Shown piece by piece: positions 8,176 to 16,690 of a stretch of DNA of 64,000 nucleotides (the first letter of the stretch is position 1; each line of letters begins with the position of its first letter). The stretch covers positions 1,240,001 through 1,304,000 of the forward strand of contig OX639992.1 in assembly GCA_951828515.1 (NCBI GenBank), in the 5' to 3' direction. Under the pieces are notes generated by a model. The model was not told where the DNA came from, ran no database searches, and worked only from the letters and a program-made list of their open reading frames with translations. The position numbers and the translations under genes are program-made. The stretch comes from an uncultured Poribacteria bacterium (GTDB lineage: Bacteria; Poribacteria; WGA-4E; WGA-3G).

Positions 8176-8619
8176 GTGGAGAAACTCAGTTTTCGCAAGG
8201 CACAGGCAAACGATAGCGAATTCGTTTTTGCCGTAAAGAAAGAAGCATTCCGAGAATATGTAGAACAAGTCTGGGGCTGGGATGATAGTTACCAAAGAAA
8301 ACTCCACAAGAGACGGTTTACTGTACAAGACGCTTGCATTATCCAGTTTCGCGGGATAGATGTCGGTTTTTTGGCAACATCCAGCACTCCCGACATACTC
8401 AAGGTTAATCAAATTTATATCCTTCCTGAGTACCAAGGAAGAGGCATCGGTTCCGCGGTCATGACACGTATTATTGATGATGCCAGTCTTGAACAGAAGT
8501 CTGTAACGCTTCAGGTCCTAAAGGTCAACACCCTCGGGGTCGCCTTCTACGATAGGCTGGGATTCATAATCGTCGGTGAGAGTTCTACACACTTCCAGAT
8601 GGAAAAACCGTCTGAATAG
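8176..8619 (+). CDS. GNAT family N-acetyltransferase
   Basis: A 147-residue GNAT protein. The acetyl-CoA motif A is visible as LPEYQGRGIGSAVMTRII (about 84-101), after the strand LKVNQIYIL. The C-terminal NTLGVAFYDRLGFIIVGE is the usual closing segment. GTG at 8176 was chosen: AGAGG lies upstream and it does not overlap the preceding methyltransferase, whereas an earlier in-frame codon at 8125 does. Together with the upstream kinase and methyltransferase it looks like part of one transcript. Confidence 0.8.
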   Translation: MEKLSFRKAQANDSEFVFAVKKEAFREYVEQVWGWDDSYQRKLHKRRFTVQDACIIQFRGIDVGFLATSSTPDILKVNQIYILPEYQGRGIGSAVMTRIIDDASLEQKSVTLQVLKVNTLGVAFYDRLGFIIVGESSTHFQMEKPSE

Positions 8620-8653
8620 AGCAGGGACTTAGAAATAAGAGAAAAAGGTAGCA

Positions 8654-8670
8654 GGCACACGCCGTGTGCC
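8654..8670. repeat. perfect short hairpin upstream of the deaminase-like gene
   Basis: GGCACAC and GTGTGCC form a perfect seven-base stem around a GCC loop, within GGTAGCAGGCACACGCCGTG. It sits 24 bases before the ATG of the adenosine-deaminase-like gene. It has no following run of T, so it is not a clear terminator. It may be a REP-like palindrome or a transcript-stabilising hairpin. Confidence 0.5.
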
Positions 8671-8694
8671 GTGGCTGGCGTATGTAGATTTATA

Positions 8695-9633
8695 ATGTCT
8701 ATTGATTTCGTTGAAGCACTCTCTACAGATAATTTGGACGCTATAAAGGCAGCCGCCAAAACTGATGTTCACGCCCATATTTTCTTAAGTACACGGCGAG
8801 AAAATATGGAACGTTGGCTGGGACATCCTCTCACCAAACCGCCTTTGAAAATGAAAGGACTTGAGGGGATGCATGAGTACATAGACGAAGTTTTAGCACC
8901 TCACTTAGACCACCGTGAAGGTTTTGAGTTCATCGCGGCATCGGCGATAGATGATGCCGTCCAAGATGGCGTTGTTCTGCTTGAGATGAGTTTCGACATC
9001 CGGTTGCTTAAGTTTTACTCGGGAGGGTTGACCGAACTTCGCGCATTTATTGAAGCGTTAGTTGAGCGGTATCGGGAGCAGATTGATTTGCGTCCAGAAC
9101 TCGGTTTTGCGCGGGAGTGTGCTGATGACCCAAGACTGATGAAATTGGCACACCAAGCAATAGAGTTAGACATATTTCAGTCGATTGATCTGTATAGCCA
9201 TCAAGAAGCGTGTAACCCCGAAACCGTGAAGCCTTTATACAGAAAGGCACGCGAAGCGGGGATGAAACGCAAAGCACACGTTGGCGAGTTCGGTGGGGCG
9301 GAAGAGGTCAGGCGGACGGTTGAAGTTCTTGATTTGGACGAGGTTCAGCACGGTATCGGTGCCGCAGAATCTGTTGACGTTATGCGATGGTTATCTAAAA
9401 ATCAGACCCAGTTGAATATATGTCCAACAAGTAACGTAATGTTAGACGCTGTGCCAGATCTTGCCTCACACCCCATTCGTATCTTATTTGACAACGGCAT
9501 CCCGGTAACGATCAACACGGACGATCTGATGATATTCGGTCAGAGCGTCTCCGAAGAGTATCGGAATCTCTACAGGTCAGGTGTTTTCAGTGCTCAGGAA
9601 TTAGAAGATATTCGGTGTGCATCTCTCGTGTAA
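8695..9633 (+). CDS. adenosine deaminase-like amidohydrolase
   Basis: A 312-residue TIM-barrel metal-dependent hydrolase of the adenosine deaminase group. The metal motif HxH is in TDVHAHIF (about residues 24-31). HVGEFGGAEEV (about 199-209) holds a conserved histidine and glutamate of the active site. VQHGIGA is the next metal-ligand region, and TINTDDLMIF (about 275-284) has the double aspartate. A close paralogue lies at 23016-23963, with roughly three quarters of residues identical by eye. This copy ends at ...ASLV, four to five residues earlier than the paralogue's ...ASLEAHD. Whether adenosine, adenine or another amine is the substrate is open. Confidence 0.78.
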   Translation: MSIDFVEALSTDNLDAIKAAAKTDVHAHIFLSTRRENMERWLGHPLTKPPLKMKGLEGMHEYIDEVLAPHLDHREGFEFIAASAIDDAVQDGVVLLEMSFDIRLLKFYSGGLTELRAFIEALVERYREQIDLRPELGFARECADDPRLMKLAHQAIELDIFQSIDLYSHQEACNPETVKPLYRKAREAGMKRKAHVGEFGGAEEVRRTVEVLDLDEVQHGIGAAESVDVMRWLSKNQTQLNICPTSNVMLDAVPDLASHPIRILFDNGIPVTINTDDLMIFGQSVSEEYRNLYRSGVFSAQELEDIRCASLV

Positions 9634-9647
9634 AGGAGGAATGAACT

Positions 9648-10145
9648 GTGTCTAACACACAGAACTGGCAAATTCGACAAGCTTTACCGAGTGAAGTTGA
9701 ACATTTGAGTGGACTCGCATTCCGTTCCAAATCATATTGGGGTTATTCCGACCAATTTATGCAGACATGCCTTGAAGAACTCACGGTTGACGCGTGCTAC
9801 ATTGAGAAAAACCCTACTTTTGTAATTGAAGATGGGAGAGACACTATAGGGTTCTATTCGTTAGAACACATCTCTGCTGTCGAAGTAGAACTGGGTTTTC
9901 TATTTGTGGATCCCGCTTTTATTGGAAAAGGCTACGGTCGAGAGTTAATGATGCACGCCCAAGAAGAAGCACGGCATCTCGGATATAGTAAAATGATTAT
10001 TGAAGGAGACCCGAACGCTGAACGATTTTATCGCTCTGCGGGAGGTTCGGTAGTTGGCACAAGAAAATCTGCCAGTATTCCCAATCGTGAACTTCCTATA
10101 TTCTGCATCAATCTGGATGCATCGGAAAAACCTTGTCCCTCGTAA
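9648..10145 (+). CDS. GNAT family N-acetyltransferase
   Basis: A 165-residue GNAT protein. LGFLFVDPAFIGKGYGRELMMHA (about 83-105) contains the beta-4 strand and acetyl-CoA motif A (IGKGYGREL). EGDPNAERFYRSAGG is the standard closing segment. GTG at 9648 has a strong AAAGGAGG site about ten bases upstream, so the start is secure. It lies 14 bases after the adenosine deaminase-like gene and probably shares its transcript. Confidence 0.82.
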   Translation: MSNTQNWQIRQALPSEVEHLSGLAFRSKSYWGYSDQFMQTCLEELTVDACYIEKNPTFVIEDGRDTIGFYSLEHISAVEVELGFLFVDPAFIGKGYGRELMMHAQEEARHLGYSKMIIEGDPNAERFYRSAGGSVVGTRKSASIPNRELPIFCINLDASEKPCPS

Positions 10146-10218
10146 TACAACCTAAGTTGCCAGTTGTAACGCTATAGAATTCGCAGTTGGAGGTTTGGAC
10201 TACAAGGAAATAAAAAAT

Positions 10219-10247
10219 TTGACAATACCAAATCAATACGGTATCCT
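10219..10247 (+). promoter_or_regulatory. sigma70-type promoter
   Basis: A perfect -35 hexamer TTGACA (10219-10224), a 17-base spacer and a -10-like TATCCT (10242-10247) that matches TATAAT at four of six positions. Transcription would begin near 10254 and run plus-strand into non-coding DNA. Confidence 0.5.
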
Positions 10248-10253
10248 TAATAT

Positions 10254-10546
10254 TAGTATCTCAAATCTAACGCGAACAAATCCAAATATTTAGCGGTTAT
10301 CAACCGTTGTTGAAAAACGAGAAAAATGATCTTTTTACGTTCACACTCCAGCTCGCATAGCAGATTTAAAACATTTAAACCGTGTCCTCGTAATTGGTTC
10401 AACCCTTGCGGTTGGTCCACGTACTTGCAGGGAGTGTGCGCGCAAAGGGGGAAGCGAAATATAGATTGAAGATTATCGTTTTTCATTTTTAAATCCCGTT
10501 GAAGCCTTATGCACACCGATCCTGGCAGCATAAGGTGTTTTTTTTT
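10254..10546 (+). ncRNA. candidate small RNA, about 290 bases
   Basis: This stretch begins just after a promoter-like sequence and ends at a strong intrinsic terminator. It carries no plus-strand reading frame of note. It has internal inverted repeats, such as CAACC-CTTGC-GGTTG around 10400-10416. I do not recognise it as 6S RNA, tmRNA, RNase P RNA or a known riboswitch. It might instead be a long untranslated remnant of a lost gene. Confidence 0.35.
10505..10546 (+). terminator. Rho-independent terminator
   Basis: CCTTATGC (10505-10512) pairs perfectly with GCATAAGG (10528-10535) across a 15-base loop, followed after TG by nine T (10538-10546). This is the clearest intrinsic terminator in the window. 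It points in the plus direction, away from any nearby plus-strand gene end, which supports a separate transcript upstream. Confidence 0.7.
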
Positions 10547-10817
10547 GCACAGTTCACGAATTTCCAAAATTGACGACTGTGTTGCAAAAAGCAATCCCAA
10601 CGTGCCGTTTTGCTTTTCCGAAACGTAAGCAATCGGCAATTTATTGTGTCTCGGGAACTTATCTCACGGGACAATTCCAAAAAAACCCAGATTTTTTTCC
10701 AAGATGCACGTTTTCTATTCCAAAATTTTGTCTTTAATAATTAAGTGCACAGTGATACAAATGTGTTGGATTTTTGAATTTCAGAAAACTGACATTTAAG
10801 GAAAGGAGTAGTAAAAA

Positions 10818-12587
10818 ATGTCAACAGAGAATCCAAAGGCTGTCGGAAAACGATTTTTAAAAGGTGTTTTCCCATACTGGCCCCAGATTGTTAAGACCAT
10901 GTTGTGCATGACTGTAATGGTGGGTTTCTCGCTGCTGATCCCTCTTTTTACTAAATTGGTAATAGACAGAGCCATTACGCAGCAAGATCGAAAATTGCTC
11001 TGGATCGTCTGCCTTGGCGGTGTTGGTTCCATCTGCGTGTATGTTCTACTTTCTCTCATACGTGACCGATTCTACATCTATACAACGAGGCGGATCCTGC
11101 TCGATTTTCGGAATCGTTTTTTTCAACACCTTTTACGGCTTCCGATGCCGAGTTTCACCAAAAGGCAAACAGGGGAGTATGGTTCCATGGTCATTAACGA
11201 TGTAGACGCGATTCTGACGAGTGCAACGTATAATGTCCTTCATTTCTTTACAGACACGCTGTCAGCGACCGCCATTATCACTATAATGTTTTACTTCAAT
11301 TGGCGGTTGGCATTGATTGCACTGATTGTTGTTCCGCTTAATGGGCTCACTTACGTCTACTTTCGACCACATTTTCATAAAGCGACTCTGAAGAGACAAG
11401 AAGCGACAGCGTCAACTTTTTCGTATGTGCAACAGACCTTGTCAGCGATTCGACTGGTAAAGTCCTTTTCAGCAGAGAAACACCATAACCGCTCCTTCTT
11501 TCGAGAATCCAAATTGTTGCTTTTTGCCCAAGCGAAGGTCTCAGTTCTGGAATCGATTGCGGGTAATATTAGTCAGCTCGTGGTGCGCACTCAACCCATC
11601 GTGATTATCTGCTTTGGGGGTCTGGAAGTCTTAGAGAACCGATTGACAATCGGTGAGTTGGTTGCTTTCTCGGCATATCTTGAATATCTGTCTGCTCCCG
11701 TATATCGTATCCTCCACTTCCACCTCGGACTCGCCGCGACCAAAGCGGTGCTCCAGCGTCTTTTTCAAGTTCTCGATTTAACGGATGAACATAGTGGTAA
11801 CGCAGATCTGGAAAAGAAAAAACTTGACGATGTCATCGGGCAGATTCAGTTTCAGTCTGTGCGTTTTGCATATCAAGAGGTAGAAGTCCTTAAAGACATC
11901 AATTTGGATGTCCGTCCAGGTAGCATTGTAGCACTTGTTGGGCCGTCCGGATCCGGCAAAACCACACTGACGAATCTAATTCCTCGTTTGTATGAACCGA
12001 ATGCCGGTCGTCTTCTGCTTGATGGACATGATTTACAAACTTTAGACTTGAAATTCCTAAGACAGCAGATCGGAATTGTGCCACAAGAACCGGTCCTATT
12101 TGATGTGAGTATCAAAGATAATATCCGGTATGGGTGCCCCTCCGCAGCAGACGAAGAGGTCTACGCTGCAGCTCGAGCTGCGAATATACATGAGTTCATT
12201 GTGTCTCTGCCGGAGGGGTACGAGACGCAGATCGGTGAACGCGGGTTCAAGTTGTCTGGTGGTCAAAAACAGCGCGTCGCTATTGCTATGGCAATCTTGA
12301 AGAATCCAAAAATTTTAATCTTGGATGAGGCAACGAGCGCGCTGGACTCACAATCCGAGGCACTTATCCAAGAGGCACTCCAAAATGTCATGAAACAGCG
12401 AACGACTTTTGTCATCGCTCACCGCCTCTCTACAATCAGGAATGCAGACCAGATTGTCGTTATGGATCAGGGAGAGATCGTCGAAGTTGGAAGCCATTCT
12501 GACTTGTTAGCGTCCGGCAAACTCTATAGCCAATTATATCGTGAGCAGTTCAAATCTCTCTTGGATTCACCGGAAACGGAAATATAG
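10818..12587 (+). CDS. ABC transporter, fused permease/ATPase (MsbA-like exporter)
   Basis: A 589-residue half-transporter of the type IV (ABCB/MsbA-like) exporter class. Residues 1 to about 320 form six predicted membrane helices, including the segment starting GFSLLIPLFTKLVIDRA. The ATPase domain follows, with Walker A GPSGSGKTT (about 375-383), Q-loop VPQEPVLF, signature LSGGQKQR (about 475), Walker B ILILDEATSALD and the switch histidine in VIAHRLST. A strong GGAAAGGAG site precedes ATG 10818. It likely works as a homodimer, exporting lipid, peptide or drug. A DUF5916-type outer-membrane protein follows 103 bases downstream. Confidence 0.92.
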   Translation: MSTENPKAVGKRFLKGVFPYWPQIVKTMLCMTVMVGFSLLIPLFTKLVIDRAITQQDRKLLWIVCLGGVGSICVYVLLSLIRDRFYIYTTRRILLDFRNRFFQHLLRLPMPSFTKRQTGEYGSMVINDVDAILTSATYNVLHFFTDTLSATAIITIMFYFNWRLALIALIVVPLNGLTYVYFRPHFHKATLKRQEATASTFSYVQQTLSAIRLVKSFSAEKHHNRSFFRESKLLLFAQAKVSVLESIAGNISQLVVRTQPIVIICFGGLEVLENRLTIGELVAFSAYLEYLSAPVYRILHFHLGLAATKAVLQRLFQVLDLTDEHSGNADLEKKKLDDVIGQIQFQSVRFAYQEVEVLKDINLDVRPGSIVALVGPSGSGKTTLTNLIPRLYEPNAGRLLLDGHDLQTLDLKFLRQQIGIVPQEPVLFDVSIKDNIRYGCPSAADEEVYAAARAANIHEFIVSLPEGYETQIGERGFKLSGGQKQRVAIAMAILKNPKILILDEATSALDSQSEALIQEALQNVMKQRTTFVIAHRLSTIRNADQIVVMDQGEIVEVGSHSDLLASGKLYSQLYREQFKSLLDSPETEI

Positions 12588-12690
12588 CAAAAAACTTATA
12601 ATATATCAACTATCGTAAGGACCCCTTACAGAAATTAAAAAACGGATAAGTCTATTCCGTCCAAAACACTTGTAAAAGGAGCAAATCTTC

Positions 12691-14688
12691 ATGCGTTTTG
12701 ATGTAAGTGTTGTCACTCGATATTGGAAAATTTTACTGAGTACTATGGCTCTTTTCATGGCGGCGAATCTCGTTGCCGATTCTCAGACCATAGAAGCCGT
12801 TAAATTCCAAACACCTCCCACGGTCGATGGTAAACTTGATGATGATTGTTGGCAACACGTGACGCGGGTCGACGAATTCAAAATTGCGGAGTTGGAGACC
12901 ACAGTGCCGGACAAAACTGAAGTATATATAGGATTCGATGATGAAGCACTCTACATCGGTTTTCGTTGTTTCCAAGAAGAACCCTCCATGATTGCAAATC
13001 AGACGCGAAGGGATGGAAGTTTTCAGTATGAAGACCATATTGCCGTATATCTTGATACACATCATGACCGACGTCGTTCCTACTGCTTTGCTGTGAACCC
13101 ACTTGGCATACAACGGGACGAGAAACAGGGTGACTTGGGGTGGGATGGCGAATGGTTCGCCGCTGCAATCATAGAATCGTCTGTGTGGACAGTTGAGATG
13201 AAAATTCCATTTGAGATGCTTGATTTGCCTCAGTCTGAAAAACAGATATGGGGACTTAACCTTGTGCGCCGCCATCAAAGTCTCGATCGGACCAGTATTT
13301 GGGCGGATACGGGTGTTAACGTTTCTGACGCGAATCAATTCGGGACATTGACCCATCTTGAATTCAATCCGAAGGATACTGGAAAGAAGTTTCAGATCGG
13401 CGGGTACTTCTCCGGTAAAGCTGAGGATTTCTCAACAATAGAAAACCTATCAACGCGATTAACAGCGGCCATAGGTGGGGACATCGCTTATAAACTGACA
13501 ACCAGCACCTCTGTCATTGGCACCATAAATCCCGACTTCAGTCATATTGAATCAGAGGTGCAAGGGATCGTTTTATCTGATCTGGAGCAACGATTAACCG
13601 ACCGGCGTCCCTTCTTTCAAGAAGACGGACGAATTTTCAGAGCACCTATTGCCCTTTTTTATAGCCGTCGCATTGGCGAGATGTCATACGGGGGAAAACT
13701 GATCGGAAAAACAGGTAGAGCCACATACGGCTTGATGAATGTCAACGAGAAATCCGATGATAGTCACAATATGTTACTACGCGGACTGTGGGACGCAGGC
13801 AACGCATCTTCGCTTGGGCTCTTTTTTGCCTCGAAAGAGATACCGGGGACCTATAACAGATCCGTCGCTTTTGATGGCTCTGTCCGCTTACCAAAGGCTC
13901 TCAGATTTGTTACAAGTTATGCGGGCAATTGGGAGTCCGAAAAAGACAATGCACGCGCCTTTATCTCGGAAATATCCCGCAAAGGAAACCCTATTATTAG
14001 TCTTGCCTATCGCGACTTTACAGCAGGCTTTAATCCCGTCAATGGATACGTTCGACTCACGGACATCCGGCAACCCAGTTTTTGGGGTGTATACCGTTGG
14101 CCCGTCGAGAAAGGCTTTTTGCGGAGCGTTAACTTTGAATCTGTCCAATCTGTGACGTGGAATCAAGACGGCGAAAAAACACGAGGCAATCATTTTCAAC
14201 TGATCGGTTTCGATTTGGGAAAAAAGATAGAGACAGGATTTTTCTACAGAAACTGGTCTTATGATGTTCACTCAAACTGGATAGTGGCAGCACAGACAAC
14301 ATATAACCGTCAGAAACCTGACCGTATTTTTGTTGTCTACCAACATGGCGAGTTTGAGGGTGCCACGGCAACATTTGTCACGACAGCGATGAACTTAATC
14401 CCGTTCCGCTTTTTGTCGGTAGGTATTGAAGGTGAAAACCTCTGGCAGACTTTTCCAGACGGACACAAGACTCGCGAGTTTTCTCTTCGGGCAAGTATGA
14501 ACCTTGAAATCGGAACTGAAAGGTGGGTGACGATTCGACTGCGTTCAGCGCGTGAGCATAAGCCAAATTTCAATGCGGTCTTTAAATATACTTTTATTCA
14601 AAATCTTGTGTTATACATTGTCTACGGAGATCAACACGCCAAAGAGACAGTCAACCAACTGTTCACAAAAATTGCCTTTAATTGGTAG
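12691..14688 (+). CDS. DUF5916-type protein with N-terminal CBM9-like domain, predicted outer-membrane barrel
   Basis: A 665-residue secreted protein. It has an N-terminal signal segment (about 15-30, ILLSTMALFMAANLVADS). Next comes a CBM9-like beta-sandwich of about 190 residues, recognised by VDGKLDDDCWQ, TEVYIGFDDEALYIGFRC, DHIAVYLDTHHDRRRSYCFAVNPLG and MKIPFEMLDLP. The rest is a long beta-rich DUF5916 region with NPDFSHIESEVQ and FFQEDGRIF. It ends FTKIAFNW, an aromatic end as in outer-membrane barrels. ATG 12691 follows AAGGAGC. Paralogues lie at 17572-19782 and 36983-39214, and a broken copy at 45056-45944. It is the shortest intact copy. Carbohydrate binding is inferred from the domain; transport or anchoring role is unknown. 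Confidence 0.8.
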   Translation: MRFDVSVVTRYWKILLSTMALFMAANLVADSQTIEAVKFQTPPTVDGKLDDDCWQHVTRVDEFKIAELETTVPDKTEVYIGFDDEALYIGFRCFQEEPSMIANQTRRDGSFQYEDHIAVYLDTHHDRRRSYCFAVNPLGIQRDEKQGDLGWDGEWFAAAIIESSVWTVEMKIPFEMLDLPQSEKQIWGLNLVRRHQSLDRTSIWADTGVNVSDANQFGTLTHLEFNPKDTGKKFQIGGYFSGKAEDFSTIENLSTRLTAAIGGDIAYKLTTSTSVIGTINPDFSHIESEVQGIVLSDLEQRLTDRRPFFQEDGRIFRAPIALFYSRRIGEMSYGGKLIGKTGRATYGLMNVNEKSDDSHNMLLRGLWDAGNASSLGLFFASKEIPGTYNRSVAFDGSVRLPKALRFVTSYAGNWESEKDNARAFISEISRKGNPIISLAYRDFTAGFNPVNGYVRLTDIRQPSFWGVYRWPVEKGFLRSVNFESVQSVTWNQDGEKTRGNHFQLIGFDLGKKIETGFFYRNWSYDVHSNWIVAAQTTYNRQKPDRIFVVYQHGEFEGATATFVTTAMNLIPFRFLSVGIEGENLWQTFPDGHKTREFSLRASMNLEIGTERWVTIRLRSAREHKPNFNAVFKYTFIQNLVLYIVYGDQHAKETVNQLFTKIAFNW

Positions 14689-14689
14689 T

Positions 14690-14899
14690 TCACTTTATAT
14701 TCTTGCTCAGCACAATCCTTTGATTTATTCACAAGGCTTTTCCCTACTCGGGACGGTTACAAAACCTACCCTCGATAAGGAGGAGTATGACCTAGACCTT
14801 GTCAGTGAGTTATATATCCTGAAAAGCTCAATCAGTCAAGCAGATCTAAAGAAGATAGTTGGGCACAAAATTAAGTTTTTGGAAAAGGAAAATGAATAA
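14690..14899 (+). pseudogene. fragment of a CD-NTase (CBASS-type cyclic-nucleotide synthase)
   Basis: About 70 codons squeezed between a DUF5916 stop and the ATG of an ABC ATPase, sharing one base with it. The translation resembles the nucleotidyltransferase core of SMODS/CD-NTase proteins. HNPLIYSQG aligns with the HNPDIYPQGS lead, LLGTVTKP with the LGTVIKP strand, EEYDLDLV with the metal-binding D-x-D strand, and SSISQADLKKIVG with the following helix. The catalytic GS is changed to GF, and both ends of the normal protein are missing. A reading frame extends upstream to 14552 but only as an overlap with the DUF5916 gene. It is a relic, not a working enzyme. Family assignment is from remembered pattern. 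Confidence 0.6.
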
Positions 14900-15897
14900 T
14901 GCAAGTTATAAAAATAGATGACTTATACAAAACCTTTAAAACTTATAAACGTAAAAAAGGTTTCATCGGTTCAATTCAGACCCTTTTCACAAAGGAATAT
15001 ATCACCGTAAATGCTGTGGATGGTGTGTCCTTTGGTATCAATCAAGGAGAAATCGTAGGGTACGTTGGACCGAATGGTGCGGGAAAGTCCACGACGATAA
15101 AAATGCTTACAGGCATTCTATACCCAACAAGCGGGGTAATTGAAGTAGGTGGTCTTGTTCCGACAAAGGATAGGAAGCAGAACTTAATGCATATCGGCGT
15201 GGTCTTCGGACAGAGAACACAACTCTGGTGGGATCTTCCACTTATAGAGTCCTTTGAACTTCTAAGGCACATATACAGAGTGCCAGAAAAAATATACAGG
15301 GACAATATTGCACTTTTCGCAGAACTTCTTGATATAGACGAGTTTATTAATACTCCCGTCAGACTGTTATCCTTAGGTCAGCGAATGCGGGGAGATATTG
15401 CAGCGTCACTCCTTCATAACCCCGACATACTCTACTTGGATGAGCCCACAATTGGGCTTGATGTCGTTGTCAAGGAAAGAATTAGGCAATTCATCAAAGA
15501 AATAAACATTGAAAGAAAAACGACAGTCATTCTCACAACTCACGATTTGTTGGACATAGAGGCACTTTGCAACCGGATAATGATAATCGACCATGGCAAA
15601 GTCATCTACGATGGTTCCATAGATGAAATCAGAAGAAGATTTGGTACAGAAAGCACACTCCTAATTGACTTTAAGGAACCACCGGATGGATTGGAAGTCG
15701 ATGGGGCACTGGAAATCCAATTAGAAGGGATCAGGGCATCTATAAAGTTTGATAGAAAAAGATTTGCTGCTAGCGATCTGATATCTGAAATCGCTGGAAA
15801 GTATCCGGTATTGGACCTCACAATAGAGGATATTTCTCTCAATGGGATCATCCGGGATGTATATGAGGAAGGAAAATTATATGAGAGCGTATCTTGA
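14899..15897 (+). CDS. ABC-2 type transporter ATP-binding protein
   Basis: A 332-residue ATPase of the NatA/DrrA-like ABC-2 class. It shows Walker A GPNGAGKSTT (about 56-65), Q-loop VFGQRTQLWWD, signature LSLGQRMRGD (about 155-164), Walker B ILYLDEPTIGLD and switch histidine TTHDLLD. The N-terminal FKTYKRKKGFIGSIQTLFTKEY insertion and C-terminal 90-residue extension are shared with the paralogue at 40895-41896. Two ABC2_membrane_6-like permeases follow directly; the first begins inside this gene (17-base overlap). The trio probably forms one exporter. Confidence 0.92.
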   Translation: MQVIKIDDLYKTFKTYKRKKGFIGSIQTLFTKEYITVNAVDGVSFGINQGEIVGYVGPNGAGKSTTIKMLTGILYPTSGVIEVGGLVPTKDRKQNLMHIGVVFGQRTQLWWDLPLIESFELLRHIYRVPEKIYRDNIALFAELLDIDEFINTPVRLLSLGQRMRGDIAASLLHNPDILYLDEPTIGLDVVVKERIRQFIKEINIERKTTVILTTHDLLDIEALCNRIMIIDHGKVIYDGSIDEIRRRFGTESTLLIDFKEPPDGLEVDGALEIQLEGIRASIKFDRKRFAASDLISEIAGKYPVLDLTIEDISLNGIIRDVYEEGKLYESVS

Positions 15898-16687
15898 AAT
15901 TTGTAAGAAGTCCTTTCAGGAACGGATGGCTTACAGAGGCGAACTCTTGATAAGATTCGTGGGAATATTTATGAGTTTTTATCTCCTTTACATGTTTTGG
16001 AAGGCACTCTATGCCAACTCAACTGATGTACAAGGTATTTCGTTCCACTCAATGATTACATATACCATAATGAGCGCCATCATGGGAGGCATCATAAATA
16101 TCTTCGGCATCCTCAACGTATACTTGGCCTATTGGATGTCAAGTCGGGTGAGAACGGGTGAAATCGTAATGGACATGATGAAACCAACGGATTTCCAACT
16201 TTATCTGTTCTCGCATTCATTCGGACGACTTCTCTTTAACGTGATTGTTTCAGTACCTATTTTCATATTAGCCATTTTCATCTTTAAAATTTATCTCCCC
16301 GATAGTTTAGCGGTGCTCGCGCTTTTTGCAGTTAGCTTAAGTATGAGTTATCTTCTTACTTTTCTCATAGATTTTATGGTATCCTTAGTTTCCTTCTGGA
16401 CGACTCAAAATCAAGGTGTAGGTGGATTCACACGGCTCATTATAGCTCTTCTTTCAGGGGCGTTTATACCACTTTGGTTCTTTCCAGAGTGGGCAAGAAA
16501 TATTCTCTCTTATTTTCCCTTCGCGTCCATATACCATGTCCCCCTTTCTATATATATAGGAAAAATAAAAAGTATTGAGGGTTTTCGCGCAATTTCTCTA
16601 CAGCTCATCTGGATAGGTGCCTTGTATGCGGGGAGCCGCCTTCTATGGTTGAAATCAAGACGCAAGCTTATGACACATGGAGGTTAA
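15881..16687 (+). CDS. ABC-2 type permease (ABC2_membrane_6-like), first of pair
   Basis: A 268-residue membrane protein with about six predicted helices, for example FVGIFMSFYLLYMFW, IPIFILAIFIF and LLTFLIDFMVSLVSFW. It opens with LEICKKSFQERMAYRGELL, a typical amphipathic start of this permease family. The ATG at 15881 has GAGGAAGGA just upstream and overlaps the ATPase by 17 bases; earlier in-frame ATGs lie deeper inside that gene. The second permease starts four bases after this stop. It corresponds in order and look to the protein at 39239-40060. Confidence 0.85.
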   Translation: MRAYLEICKKSFQERMAYRGELLIRFVGIFMSFYLLYMFWKALYANSTDVQGISFHSMITYTIMSAIMGGIINIFGILNVYLAYWMSSRVRTGEIVMDMMKPTDFQLYLFSHSFGRLLFNVIVSVPIFILAIFIFKIYLPDSLAVLALFAVSLSMSYLLTFLIDFMVSLVSFWTTQNQGVGGFTRLIIALLSGAFIPLWFFPEWARNILSYFPFASIYHVPLSIYIGKIKSIEGFRAISLQLIWIGALYAGSRLLWLKSRRKLMTHGG

Positions 16688-16690
16688 AGG

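Larger units (their letters stand above)
10146..10817. other. long intergenic region with promoter, terminator and possible small RNA
   Basis: About 670 bases without a convincing gene between a GNAT gene and an ABC exporter. It contains a sigma70-type promoter (10219-10247) and a hairpin plus T-run terminator (10505-10546), listed separately, and the stretch between them could be a small RNA. A 128-codon minus-strand frame (10253-10639) has no ribosome-binding site or recognisable pattern and is treated as chance. After the terminator the DNA is AT-rich with nothing else I recognise, up to the GGAAAGGAG ribosome-binding site of the exporter. Confidence 0.6.

Noticed and set aside
8649-8690. 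A riboswitch upstream of the deaminase-like gene
   Set aside because: Only one short hairpin is visible; no known aptamer core could be recognised.
10253-10639. A 128-codon minus-strand frame
   Set aside because: No ribosome-binding site or known motif, and it overlaps a promoter and terminator of opposite direction.
14552-14689. N-terminal part of a longer frame before the nucleotidyltransferase fragment
   Set aside because: It overlaps the end of the DUF5916 gene in another frame. Its residues do not fit the nucleotidyltransferase family.
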